NCBI RefSeq assembly: GCF_027409185.1
Contig: NC_084469.1
Coordinates: 34,214,293-34,278,292 of the forward strand
From: Cynocephalus volans
Lineage: Eukaryota > Chordata > Mammalia > Dermoptera > Cynocephalidae
Reading direction: 5' to 3'
DNA: 64,000 nucleotides
The notes under the pieces were generated by a model. That model was not told where the DNA came from, ran no database searches, and saw only the letters and a program-made list of their open reading frames with translations. Made by a program: the position numbers and the translations under genes. This document shows positions 23,286-34,969 of this stretch, piece after piece; within the stretch, counting starts at the first letter, position 1, and every line of letters starts with the position of its first letter.

Positions 23286-24439
23286 TAAATAAAATAATAA
23301 GTCATGGTTATCCAAGGGCTTTTCTTTGGTTCTTTCATTTGTGAAGATTCCAAGGGAGGGCAGGCCCCTCCTTCTCCTCAGGGCCCTGCAATGGGAGCCC
23401 CTCCACTCCCTGAAGGCTGGAAGTACCTGCCCCTGCCCACGCTCAGGGGCTGAATCCTCCTCTCTCCTCCCTCCCGCTGCAGCTTCCTGGGACTGTGTCC
23501 TGTCTGCCCCCCAAACCTTGAGCTACTTAAGGCCAGGACCTGCTTTCTCCCAGCCTCTCCTCCCACAAGTCTGGGCTCCAGCAACACGTGGCCCCTGGCA
23601 AACCTTCCCACATTTCCTCCTTCCTCTCCAGGCCTTTGTTCCTGCAGGTCCTGATGCCAGAAATGTGCTCCATCCCCCACCTCAACCCCAATTCTCATTC
23701 CTGCTGCAAGAATCAGCTAGAGGGTATCCTTGGTCCCGAGGCTGGGCCGGGTGCCTGCCTTCTCCACGGTGTCTGCATCCATCAGGGCACCTATTCACAG
23801 GCTGAGTCTGGGCCTGCCTGCCCCACAGGGCTGGGGTGCCCCCTGGGCAAATGCTTGGCAGGAAGGAATCCTGAGCCCATAGCCTCTCCTAGCTCAGGGC
23901 TGGGCACAGAGGAGACTCTTGTCATGCTCAGCGTGGCCTAGCACAGGGAAGATCTCAGGAAGGTCCTCTCTCAGGGGAGTACCCTGTGGGGCATGTCCTC
24001 AGGCTTCCTCCCTGGGTCAGGGTAAGTTTGGGTCAACCAGCCCATACTTAGCATTGAAGGGAGTGTAAGGCCACCCAGGGAGGGATTAGAGGCCAGGAGA
24101 AGCTGCTTCCAGAAAAAGGCATTATTGAAGGAAACTAGTGCTAGTTGGGGGTTGGTTGCTATAGAAACATGTCCCAACCATCTCCCAAACTGCTATATGT
24201 GCCACTGATGAGTTTGTGTGCTGGGCTGTTTCAGGGGACATATCAGGAGCCCCGGAAAGCCCTATCTACTGGGGTACCCAGAATCTGAAGCCAACATCCT
24301 GGAGGACCCAGGGAGGAATCCAGCTCCCAAGGGCAACCAAGCAGTTCCATCAGTCCATGGGTAATGCACTCAAGGACTGAGGCTGCAACTTCAGGCTGCA
24401 GAATTATCCTGACAGCATCTCAGGTCCTAAGACTAGGCA

Positions 24440-24700
24440 TAGGCCAAGCCTTGACCTAAACCACAGCCTGAACCCTAAGCTTGCCATAGGTCAAGCAAAA
24501 ACACTGGCCACAGACCAGGTCACAACTTCAGTCTCAAACCAAGCCATGAATCTGACCGCAGACCCAGCTACAAACCAAGCCTTGACCCAGTCGCAGACTA
24601 AGCCACAAATCTGGCAATAGACCAAGCAACAAGAACAGCCACAGCTCAAACCCTGACCCTGGCCACTGATGGTACCCAGCACAATCCAGGCATTGTTATC
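24440..24700 (+). repeat. Degenerate tandem repeat
   Basis: Phrases such as CCAAGCCTTGACC, CAAACCAAGCC, CAGACCAAG and CCACAGACC recur about every 20 to 30 bases across 260 bases, with no strict period. It looks like an old decayed minisatellite with a unit near CACAGACCAAGCCTTGACC. Confidence 0.55.
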
Positions 24701-24724
24701 ACACAACTTTAAGGATATTTTCAC

Positions 24725-24970
24725 AGCTAGCACCCTAAATTCTGCACAGCACTTATACTATTATATTATACTAGCAGAGACGTCCACGGCCTTCACTTCC
24801 TAACATCTTCACGACAGCCCAAGGAGTTCAGTAAAGAAGGGCTTATGACCCCTGTTTACAGATGGAAAACTGAAGCTCAGAGAAGGAAACTGACTTGCCT
24901 GTTGTCACACTGCCAGTTCCTGGGAGGAAAGGTGGGAGTGGGGGCGAGGGGGGATTAGAACCAAGCAGGG
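24725..24970 (-). mobile_element. MIR
   Basis: TTTACAGATGGAAAACTGAA, GCTCAGAGAAGGAAACTGAC and TTGCCTGTTGTCACACTGCC in reverse-MIR order. Confidence 0.65.
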
Positions 24971-27514
24971 CACAGTTGGCCAAACCAGTTGCTTTGGAAA
25001 AGACGAGCTTTTTGAAGACCTGCTTCTATGTCATAAATGCACCATTTAAATACCCATTAATTACCTTATTTAGGAGATAATTAGTGATTAATAGCTTTGG
25101 CTATCTATTGTACTTTCATTTGCTCTGCCAATTAGGTTCCCAACAGTTCTGAATTATTTGGAACAATTCTCCCAAGGCCCAGATGGCCCCCTATGCCCCT
25201 CCAGACTCTTGCTCCATAAGGAGGAGGCTCTCTCCTCCCTCTAAAGGGAGCTCGCATTGTACCCATCGCTGTGCCACAGATAGGCTCTGCCACCTGTAGG
25301 CTCCTCAGTAGAGCAGTAGGGGCTGAGGGAGGACGTGGGGCAGCCTGGAGACAGGACAGAGGGAGGCACTCCTTGTAATCATCCCAGGACCCCTTTGTAG
25401 GGAGCCGAGAACAGAGGCTCAAGATCCAGGCACCAAAGCAGGGGAAGGGAGGCCAGGCTGGGATCACAGACTCCTCAGAGGGTGCTGGGTACTCTTTCAG
25501 AGACCACCACCCCAATGAGAGGGACAGGTCAATGGTAAGGGCATCAAAGGCTCCCATCAGCCTGAAGAATACAGCAGGAGGGGAGCAGCTCCCCCCACAC
25601 CCAAGGGCCAATACGACCCTGCACGGCGATTTATACCACCTGCCACTCCAGGATTGCTTCTGAGCAAGGATGGGGCCCAAGGTTGCCTCTGCCCCCAGGC
25701 CCCTCCATTCAGTGCCAAACCACAATGCCAGGAATTGCCAGCCAAGGCCCCAGAGGAAGGGCTGGATAATCTCTCATCACTGCTCCAGATTATACTACAC
25801 AAAAAGGCAGTGAGGAATCAAAACACACCCCACCCCACCCGCATCGGGCAGTAACGGAAAGGCTGAAAATAGTTCTTTTTACCACAAGGGATGATTCCAG
25901 AGTGGCTCAGCTGGGACCAGCCTTATGGGGGGCAGGAAGTGGGAACGAAGAGAAGAGAGGGCAGATACAGGGGCTGCAGCAGGGCCACAGGGAGTTCTGA
26001 CCCAGGAGGGTGGTGATCTGGACCAACCCAGAACAATCCAGAAAAGGTCAAAGGTATGCAATGGATGGATGGCCACAGATGCTCAGAATCTCTGACAGAC
26101 CCCTAGAACAAGTTCAAAGCCTTCCAGCCGCCAGCCCCCACGAGCTCACGGTCCCCACATTCAGCACACCTAGGTCTCTCCCTGAGGAGGGCAGGAGTGC
26201 AGGATGTGACGTGCTCTGCAAATACCCAGAGCCGAGCAAACACGGCGTCAGCAGCAGACGGCTCAGAAGAGGCCTCTCGGATGCACCAGAACTCAACGCC
26301 CCTCCCAGACAGAGCCCAACGCGTTTCTATTTTTGCTTTCAACCCTTGTTTGGCATCCCTGGCTAACAGACGGCTACTTCCCCTCCTTCCAGAAGAATGG
26401 GTCATCTGGGAAGAGAAACACCTCCTCACTGGCCTCCCCTGCCCCAGGTCTGCTAATAAGCAGGATGACTCTCTCAGAGAGAGATATGGCACCTTCTCCT
26501 GGCAGGTTGTCCCCTCTGAGCTCTCTTGCTGGCCAGCCCTGGAGAAGAGCTTCACCAAGACACCTAGAGAGAACAGCTTGACCCCCAAGAACTCTGGTTT
26601 CCAGAGGCAGATGCAAAGCTCACCTGCTCCCTGCCAGCCCTGGCCACACAGACTGACCTTTCTCACCCTCTTGGAACCCTGAATTCACCCACATTGTGCC
26701 CAACTCCAGCCACAGATGGAGCGCCAACATGCCACACCCTGCACCCAACTCCTAACCTCAAACAGAGCCTGAGCCATGGCCCACCCTCACGTTAGCCTCA
26801 CGAATGCAGCCCTGGAAGAGCCTCGAGAAAGCAGGCTGGCTAGGTGGGGCCCCCGTGCTAAGACTCAACTCCCATCCAGAGCTGAGGACAGGCAGGAGGC
26901 TCCCCGCCCCCTGACACCCTCCACCCACACACATACCCCATGGTGGCTGCTGGCCACACAGCTGTGCAGGCCTCCACAGGCACACGTGGGACCCTGGAGG
27001 TGGCATTTACCTCCGGAGTGACTCACTAAGGCTCCCATTCGTTTGCAAAAATGGGGTGCCATTTAGCATTTTCTCTCTCTTTAGAAAACAAGAATTTTAA
27101 AAGAGAGAGTGTAGAGAGATTTGAGGGAGTGGGTGGGGAGCTCAGATCTCATTTGATTTCCAAACTCATTTATTATGCATTCTCTCCTCCCCCCTCCCAC
27201 TCCATCCCTTCCCTTGGGGGCCCTGGCCAACCCCTTCCAAGTGGCTCCTGTCTGCAGATCTTGGGGTGGACTGGGGCCCAGGACCCCCAGAAGGCACATG
27301 CTCTCCATGTGCAGGTCCTCAGCCCCCCACTTATCCCCTTATCCTCAAGCACCCATCTGGGTGGATCAATGTGAGGTAAGAGAGGTGAGGGAGTGAATCC
27401 CCTTCATAGCACAGTAAAGCCTGCAGCGAGGGAAGCCACAAAGGAAGAAAGAGCAGCGTTAGGGTTGGAAAGAATGTAAACTTCACCCTGACCCCCAAAC
27501 TCTTCTTCCCCTTT

Positions 27515-27600
27515 CTCTTTTACAGATGAGGAAACTGAGGCACAGAGTGGGCAGTTCAAGGTCAACCAGCACCAGAGCTGGGTCTCTGCTTTGTTAGACA
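27515..27600 (-). mobile_element. MIR fragment
   Basis: TTTACAGATGAGGAAACTGA GGCACAGAGT and AGCTGGGTCTC. The typical reverse-MIR centre, followed by a sense MIR. Confidence 0.65.
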
Positions 27601-27619
27601 ATTTAACTCCTAGGAATGT

Positions 27620-27800
27620 TGACTCCATGAGTAGAAGAGACCTAAGTTCTAATTCCAGCTCTGCCTCTCACTTTACATGTGATTTTAGAACCAGACATTT
27701 TACCCTACAGGGCCTCAGTTTTCTCCTCCATAAGATGGGAATGACATTAGCCCTACCTGTAAGAGATGTTGTCGAGCCATTGCATAGTAAAGCATCTTGA
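27620..27800 (+). mobile_element. MIR
   Basis: CTAATTCCAGCTCTGCCTCT, GGGCCTCAGTTTTCTCCTCC, ATAAGATGGGAATGACATTA in MIR order. Confidence 0.8.
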
Positions 27801-28869
27801 GGGCTGCTATAAAAACTGAGCAAGATTGTTCCTAGGCTGCTAACCCTTGACCCTTTGCTCCTTCTCCCAAGCCTGGAATCTAAGACAATTCCTGCGAAGC
27901 AGCTTGGTCCTGCCAGGACCTCCCAATCCCCAAAGCCTCTTTGGTCTCTGGGAGTTCACGTTCCCTGTCCTTGAGCGAGAAACAACACCAGACCTCACAG
28001 AAGAACCCTTTGCCTTGCTGGTCTCAGTTAAAAGGTAGGACAGGAAGATCTCCAAGCCTCTTCCACCCATGAAAAACCACAATATACTAAGATGTACGTG
28101 AGAAAGCATCACACCTTCTGGCCAGTCTGACCCAGACATGGCTCTCCACAAGGGGCGGGGGTGGAGAGGTATCTAGACATGCCCTCACATTCTGTGTCCC
28201 ACCACTAGATTCCCAAACACAGGCCAAGTCACGGAGTCCTCCAATGGAGGATAGGGGATTCCAAGCACAGGTCATATGCTTGAAGTGGGGCCTCCGTTTG
28301 AGCTGTACCACCCTTGGCTCATGACACGACACCACAGCCAGGACTAAGAGGCAGCAAAGGGTCTCAAGCTCAGGCCTGCTGGGGCCTGCAGTCTGCTTTG
28401 GTGACAGGTAATTCCACAGAGGCCAATGTATTTGCATGAGAATATGAGACCTGCCCAAGTTCCAGAACATCCCCAGCTGCAGGGAAGTCCAGGAAGGCTT
28501 CCTGGAGGCAGTGTTTTAGGATGGCCTGGAGTGTGGACACTGGCATCTGATTTGGCCTTAGCCTTTGACTTGAGAGAGTGAATTTGCAAACTCCTCGCAG
28601 AGCGCAATGCTCTTCTGGAGATACACAGCAAAGCACTCCTGGTACCACAGGCCTGGGTGTTTCTCAGAGTCATGCCCCAAATCCCCTGGCACCTCTCTAA
28701 AGTCCTGAGAATCCCAGTGCCAGTCCCTTTCCCAAATGTTTTGTCCTCTGAGAAATTTGGCCACTGGTCCCTGTCCCTGGGAGCCACATAGCAAGAGGCC
28801 CAGGAGAAGGCCTGGCTTTGGGATTGAGTGAGGACACAGGCCCACCTCCAGAAAGACCAAAAAGGAGAC

Positions 28870-28985
28870 TAACTCAGCAGAGCAAGGTCCAAACCCAGAT
28901 ACTAGGCCCACCTCTGCCACCACCTTTTTCTGAGACCTTGGGCAAATACCTATCCTTCCCCAGGCCTCAGTGTCCCCTTGCTAAC
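28870..28985 (+). mobile_element. MIR fragment
   Basis: CCACCTCTGCCACCACC, TGAGACCTTGGGCAAATACC, CAGGCCTCAGTGTCCCC. Confidence 0.65.
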
Positions 28986-29479
28986 AAGAGCTTTGAACAT
29001 GAGTATCTGGACATGTCCCCTCCCATTCTGACACTGTAGGATCAGTGTTTTATGGAGTCAAATTACTGGGTTTGATAAACTCCAGCCCACCAACTCCTCC
29101 CCTTGGAGCAGAGGCCAACACCTGCGAGGGAGTACAATAAACTGGTTCCTCCAGCCTGGAAGGCCCAGCCCTATGGCCTCATGTCTCTATAAACATTCCT
29201 GCCCCAGCCTGAGAGGTTCCACGACCCTCTTGGCTGCTCACTCTGTTCCTGCTTGGCCTGGGGACCTTTCCCCTGCACTGCTCCAGAGTGGTGGACACCC
29301 CTGCCAGCCTGCTGGGGTGCAGAGGGAGGGCCAGGGGGAGATACAGAGGAAGGGAGGGGCAGTGCAGCTGGCAGGCATCAGAACAAACCTTTCCAAAGAA
29401 AGGCAGCTCCGCCAGGCTGGCCTCTCTCTCCAGCCTCCCAGGAGCCCTCACGTAGCAGCCAGAGGGATCTGCTGAAATG

Positions 29480-29770
29480 CCCAAATCTTACCATGTCCCT
29501 CCAATCTTTGATGCACTTCAGAGTTCCTTTTAGACCTCTGCAACCCCTAGGAAACTTCCACCCCAGACAGACAGATTTCTTCACTCTTGAGCACCTCCTG
29601 TCCGTCCACACCCCCTCCCCACAGCAGCACCTCCATAACTACACAATACACCTCTCCCCTTCCAACTTCCTAGCCTTTTACCTCCACCTGGAAGCCTGCC
29701 CCTTGCTGCTTTTCTGTCCAAACCCTGCAAGCCTTTAAGGCCAATCCCGAGAGAAATCCAGCCCTCACTG
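29480..29770 (+). mobile_element. L2 fragment
   Basis: C/T-rich text with ATCTTACCATGTCCCTCC, TACCTCCACCTGGAAGCCTG and GGCCAATCCCGAGAGAAATC, like the L2 3' region. Tentative because of high divergence. Confidence 0.45.
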
Positions 29771-31094
29771 TTGTAAGCTACTCACTGTCCTCCCCTGCCT
29801 CATAGGTAGTTCTCTACTGTAAACTGTCATTTCCTAAATAGAAATAGAGCTCCTGAATCCTCTCCTACTCCCAGCCCGACCTCTCCATCATTGGCTTTCG
29901 TTCCCAGGTAGGCCTCCCGCTTCCTTTGTCCACAGACCAAAAGCTCCCTCAGGGCAAGACTGAGGGCTCTTCTCCCCTCACCTCTCCCCTCAAGATGCGG
30001 GGAAGAAGGGCAATAGTGATTCCTGTCTGTGTGACTGAAATCTCCCCAGAGATTAGGAACTGGCAGTCACACATTTAGATCCACCCTCTGCAGATTTATC
30101 CCATCCTTTCTGGGACTGATTACATTTTTTCTTGTACCTGGACTCTCCTGCCAGTGTGAAAGTCCTTTCACTGCCTCCCTTCAGCTCCTGTCTGACAGCT
30201 GGTACAGCCATGGCCGGATGCTCAGGCTGTGTACTGCACAACTCCAGAGGTGCCATTCACCAGACCATGCAATGTGACGACCTGGAGTCAGTTACCATGG
30301 CAGCCATGGGGCTCAAACTCCTAACTCTTCTCTCCATAGGTAGTCTACTGGCCAGTTTTTAGAGGGAACAACTCACAGGTCAGAAAATAGAACCCTCACT
30401 CACAGGCCAGGTTCCCACAGCCTCCACTCCTAGCCTTCAGCCTCCCTTTGTTCCAGGGTCACCCCCCCAGAGTGAAGGCCTGATCATTTCTGCACCTCAG
30501 TCTACCCATTTGAGGTAGATGGTATCTGTATTACATCCCCTCCTTGGGCCTCAGTTTTCCCAGACGTAAAGAGAAGGATTTGGGCTCTTGGTCTCTAATA
30601 GCTCCCTCTGTTCTAAAGCTCACCGATTTATTCTAAATAAATTTTGCCAGTGGTGAAGATATGATTCCCATACACATATTACTGTGTGTTGTTTTCAATT
30701 CAATGGGTTGAGGAGCCTAGAGAAGAGAAGGGACATTTACAAAATGCAAAGTAGCCTGGAAGAGCTGAGAAAGGGAGGAGTAATCAGATCTTGCTGGGGG
30801 ATCAGTCCCAAAAGGTTCTGTGGGGTGGCAGCTGAGTAAGGAAAGAGGAGCCTGGGCAGTTCGATCCACAGAGGAGGGGAATCTACGTTGCCTTGAGGGA
30901 AAGGGCCAAGCATGAAATTGCAGCAGGAGAAACACAATGTTAGAACAGCGCGAGGCAGCGATGCTCAGAGCAGGGCAGTTTTTCCACCTGTCACTGGAAC
31001 AAGTTCTTACGGACTCAGCCCAGGAAGTGAAGGACCCACAGGAGAAGGGAGAGGGGCTGGGAATGGCACCCCCATTTGGTGAGGGGGATGACTG

Positions 31095-31315
31095 TGAGGG
31101 TAGTGATGGAGAAAGTCCTCAGAGTCCAATAGACCTGACTCTGAGTCCAGGATCTGGCCAGACTCTCTGGGCCACCTCAAGGGAGCTATTTTTCTGAGTA
31201 TCTGTTTCCAGATGTTTTAAGGAAGAGTAACATTTCCTACCTCCCAGGATCACTGTGCAATAAAGTGCTTAGCACCTTGCCTGGTACATAGTACACTCAA
31301 TGATTGTTTAGAGCT
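31095..31315 (+). mobile_element. MIR
   Basis: Diverged start, then CCTACCTCCCAGGATCACTG, AAGTGCTTAGCACCTTGCCT, GGTACATAGTACACTCAATG. Confidence 0.7.
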
Positions 31316-32059
31316 ATTCCAATGACAGTGCCCTAGCAGGTGACCTGTGCCCATGGCGTCCAGGTACAGGCACACACACATGCACACACACAGGGTAGGG
31401 CAGTAGACTGGGACACACACCCTGCCATGTGCCCTTTGTGAGGAAGAGGAGGCAGGTAAGGACCTAGGCACGGTGGAAGGAGGAGAGAGGCAAGGAGCCT
31501 TTTCCAGCCTCCTTAGTGTCATCTCCTGGTGCCTGCCTCCCTCCCTCCTGAGGGGGAGAGGGAGGGAAGTGAGAAAGTGGGTGTTCAGATGTGTTCTACA
31601 CTCGCTGCGTCTCACACAAGCAGCCCCACCCTGACGGGACTCCTCAGGGAACGAATGGAAGTATATTCTCAGCACCTAAGCCACATGCCCTGGTGCGGAC
31701 ACAGGGAGAGTTGTACCCCGCCCAGGGTCCCGGGCACCATTCATTCAGGTGCGGGGGGTGGATTTACACACAGCCCAGTGGTACTCCCACTCAGTGTGTG
31801 TATGCATGAATTCACACTCATTCCATCACTGTCATGCCTGGTTCTGGGGGATGGCATGGCACCTGCCAACGTCACAGGTTGGGTGTGAGTTCATGGTAGA
31901 TTCTCACACACCAGCCTCCCAAGAAGCCCTGCTGAGACCAGGCTTGCTGCTGCCTACTGTATGGCCGGCCCGGCCCTGTGGGCACAGCCTTTCCTCCACC
32001 CGGGCTTCCCAAGGCACCATCCCAAGGCACCATCGGGCCCAGATTGTGCAGACCTGGGC

Positions 32060-32135
32060 TGAGTCCTCCTGATCCCCAGTGCCCAGCTCAGGGCCCGGCA
32101 CAGAACAGATGCTGCTGAATGAACGACTGGCTGGA
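32060..32135 (+). mobile_element. L2 3' tail
   Basis: CAGTGCCCAGCTCAGGGCCC and AATGAACGACTGGCTGGATG agree with the L2 terminus, just before the CpG island. Confidence 0.5.
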
Positions 32136-32793
32136 TGAATGAAAGAACGACTAATGCCCACTCCCTCAAACCACGGGCCATACCGCCTGAGCCTAGGGCA
32201 GGGCAGAGCCACCTTCAGACCTCAGCACCTGAAGCTCTGCCTGTCAGGGCCGGGTGGGGGGAGGGGGCGGGACAGCCCAGTAGCCGGTGTCGCCGAGTAC
32301 CCCTCCTTCCCGAGAAGAAATCTGGGTCTCCTGACTGAGCTGGGGGCGGGGGCGGGGGATGTCGCGTCCCGGATAGAGCGGCAGGACAAGGGGGCGCGTC
32401 CCCGCTTGCGTTGGGGGGCGTGGGATGAAGTGGCGGCCGTGGGACGTCCCCTTCGGTCCCCGTGCCCGGGTCTGTCCGGGGCCTCCGAAAGGTGATGATA
32501 GCTCACAACCGCGGGACTGGACCCGAGCGCCGTAGACCGGGCCCTTTCCAGCGGGGCCATGGAGAGGGGGACGCGGTGTCCCACGAGGTGACCGGGGGCG
32601 CAGGAAGGACGTGGGGCACGCGGAGCCCCCCTCTCCACGCGCAGGGCTCCGGCCTCGCCGCCGCCCCCTCCAGCCCTCCCGGAACCTCCGCCCACCTGCG
32701 CGAGGGGCTCACCTGGGCCGGCGGCCCCTCCTCGGCACGCGTGGGTCCCTCCCCCCGGGCCACCAGCCCTGCCCTCCCGGCGCCCGCCCTCAC

Positions 32794-32815
32794 CTGCACG
32801 GCCCGCCTTGGCCAT
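32794..32815 (-). CDS. PITPNM3: PITPNM3 coding exon 1 (start codon and first 7 codons)
   Basis: This is the start of membrane-associated phosphatidylinositol transfer protein 3 (Nir1). On the minus strand ATG begins at 32815 and encodes MAKAGRA plus one base, followed at 32793 by a GTGAGG donor. Joined to the exon at 16216 it reads MAKAGRA-GGPPPGGG, which matches my memory of the PITPNM3 N-terminus. The ATG lies in a CpG island, as expected for a first exon. Reading on past the donor stays open for 197 codons, but that is GC-rich intron and not a protein. The 5'UTR continues upstream to about 32975 (inferred). From established knowledge, Nir1 lacks the N-terminal lipid-transfer domain of Nir2/Nir3, keeps DDHD and LNS2 domains (encoded outside this window), binds PYK2, has been reported as a CCL18 receptor, and is linked to a cone-rod dystrophy. 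Confidence 0.93.
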
Positions 32816-33002
32816 GTCCCGGGCGGCGGGCTCCGGCGGCGCTGCCCGCGCTCCTCGCGGCTCCCGGGCCCGGTCCCGGCCGCCGCGGCGCCTCCGGCCC
32901 CGAGCGGACTCCGAGCGCCGCGCCCCGCGCCCCGCGCCCCCGCCCCGCTCGCCTCGGCTGCCGCCACCGCAGCCGCCGCCGCCTCGCCTCGCCCTCCCGC
33001 TC

Positions 33003-33010
33003 CCTTAAAG
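33003..33010 (-). promoter_or_regulatory. PITPNM3: TATA-like box upstream of PITPNM3 exon 1
   Basis: The only A/T run inside the GC-rich island reads CCTTTAAGG on the minus strand. A start about 30 bases downstream would fall near 32975 and give a 5'UTR of about 160 nt before the ATG at 32815. The position is suggestive only; CpG-island promoters often use dispersed starts without a TATA box. Confidence 0.3.
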
Positions 33011-34846
33011 GCGCCGAGCGGCGGCCGCGCCGGCCCCCCCGCGCCGCCGGGGAGGGACTGACGAAGGAAGGCGCCCAACGCCGCCCCCGCGGGCCCGCAC
33101 CCCCGCCCGGGGCAGCGGCCGCAGCGCTCCAGCCCGCTCCGCTCCGGCCCGCGCGGTCACCGCAGCACGCGGGGGGCCACGGCGACCGAGACCGGGACCG
33201 GCGCAGAGACGCAGAGACAGAGCCGGACACACTGCGGGCTGGGGACGTGCAGTGGGAGCCGGGAGCGCAGAGACACCGAGACACGGCGCTAGAGAGAGAC
33301 ACTCCGAGGGCGAAACCACAACGGGGAGAGAGAAATTCAGAGGAGCCCAGAGACCCAGAGCCTGGCACCGGGCAGAGAGTGACAGAGCGAGCCGGAGAGA
33401 GGAAGAGGGGGACACGGGGAGGCTCCCAGCCGAGAGGGAAGTCACTCCGGGCTCAGAGATAAGAGAAGGACCCCCCCTCCACCAGCTCCCACTCCAGGGA
33501 TGCTGGGTCGTTTCCAGGGTCGAACCTAGCCTTGAAAGAGAAGGAATTCCCATGACTTTAACTCTAAATAGGAACATGTAAAACACATGCAAATCCCACC
33601 TGGGATTCCAGTCTGGACCAGTGTCTGTGGACCCCAGCCGGCTTGTGTACCCCTTCCACTTCCCAAATCTGGGATGGAGACATTCTAGTGAACAGGCCTC
33701 TTGGGGGCTGGGGAGATTTGGGTTATGGCTTCTGCCTAGTGGCAGCCGGGAATCTCCAGTCCAGCTCCAACAGGGGGCAGGAGATGGCATTGGTTTTTGG
33801 TGGAGCCTGGGACGTAGGTACTCAGGTGGTAGACCCTAGTGGAGAGCAAGCGTCTGCCTAGCTCAGGACCCAGCCAGGCCTGTGGGCCCAGCCTTTGGCA
33901 ACTCCCAAGATCCCCCAGAACCAGCTGTCTGGCTCCCTGCTGCTGGATAGAGGTGGGCAGTGCTGTTCCTCAGATTACTTTCAACCCCCACTGAGCAAGC
34001 CCTCTACTGAGAAGATGCCCTGCTTCTCTCCCAGGAATTGGTAAGGGCTAAAACCCAGCTACGATCTGCACCCAGGCACCCACCCTGTCCCACCTTCATC
34101 AGCCAGGGGGAAAGGTGAATCAGATAATTCCACCCCTGGGCTAGCCATGATCCTGACTCCAGGGTCCCATTAGCTCCTCTAGGTAAACTGGGTACATATG
34201 GGGCTAAAGGGGGACCTGGGGACATTTAGTCTGGCGCTCCCTCTGGAGTTTTGACCTCATCCGCAGGATCCCTGCTAAGCAGCCCTTCAGCTCCTGGTTG
34301 ATTACATGCAAGGACAGGGAGCTCAGTACTTCAAGGGAGGATTCTTCCATCTTTGGACAGTGCTGGCCATGAGGATATGCTTCCTTACTTGAGCTGAAAT
34401 CTGCAACCTGTATGACCCACCATGGTCCTGCTCTGCATTCTGATGCCTCACCGACCAAACCAAGGCTTCCCAGGGCCCTCTGTATAAACTCTCTAGTGTG
34501 GCTTCACTGAGGGACATCAACCATCCTGGATTGCCAGGGACTGTCCTAGTTTTAGCACTGAAAGTTTCACCTCCCAGGAAACCCCTCAGTCCCAAGAGCA
34601 CTGGGTCCCAGAGCCAGACAACAGCACCAACTCCAGACTCCAGTAGACACAGAATTTCACAAGCTCCAAGGTCATGAATACAGAGCTGTGCACCAGCACA
34701 TGCCATTGGTCACCAGCCGAGAGAATGTGAATGGTCCCTGCAACCCTCTCCACAACTGGGTTGGGAGTAGGAACAGGATCAGTAATGAATATTTATTGGA
34801 GAGGCAGTATGCTTGGGGCTTTCTATATACCCTGTCTTTTAGTGGG

Positions 34847-34852
34847 GTTTTT

Positions 34853-34884
<32 letters not shown>

Positions 34885-34969
34885 CGGTTGCTGGCCAATA
34901 CAGGGATCCGAACCCATGACTTTGGTGTTATAAGGCTGTGCTCTAACCAACTGAGATAAACAACCAGCC
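34847..34969 (-). mobile_element. tRNA-Ile-like SINE, monomer form
   Basis: On the minus strand: GGGCTGGTTGTTTATCTCAG, TTGGTTAGAGCACAGCCTTA, CATGGGTTCGGATCCCTGTA, then an A-rich tail. A and B boxes of tRNA-Ile are intact. An imperfect duplication around CCTGTCTTTTA (34831) and CCTGTCATTTA (34974) flanks it. Confidence 0.9.

Larger units (their letters stand above)
16217..32793 (-). other. PITPNM3: PITPNM3 intron 1
   Basis: A 16.6-kb first intron. It holds an L1 ORF2 relic split by a SINE (about 17495-17960), two long-form SINEs near 20.7 and 23.0 kb, a TG/TC microsatellite (22475-22556), a degenerate tandem repeat near 24.5 kb, many MIR and L2 pieces, and G-rich sequence near exon 1. The 25-27 kb stretch holds nothing I can name; its ORFs of 160-197 codons are on both strands and lack recognisable domains. 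Confidence 0.85.
32240..33270 (-). promoter_or_regulatory. PITPNM3: CpG island promoter of PITPNM3
   Basis: About 1 kb with very high G+C and frequent CpG, in contrast to the CpG-poor flanks, centred on PITPNM3 exon 1. It holds many GGGCGG/CCGCCC boxes of Sp1/KLF type. It probably carries the housekeeping-style promoter of the minus-strand gene. No plus-strand coding exon is recognisable; the long ORFs here on both strands come from lack of A/T-rich stop codons. Confidence 0.85.

Noticed and set aside
25132..25725. 197-codon minus-strand ORF
   Set aside because: No domain or splice context, inside PITPNM3 intron 1, overlapped by open plus frames.
26103..26682. 187-codon minus and 161-codon plus ORFs
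   Set aside because: Mutually overlapping, no family likeness, intronic.
32222..33790. ORFs of 190-283 codons in the CpG island
   Set aside because: GC-rich DNA lacks stops in all frames; only the first 22 nt of the 197-codon minus frame are exon.
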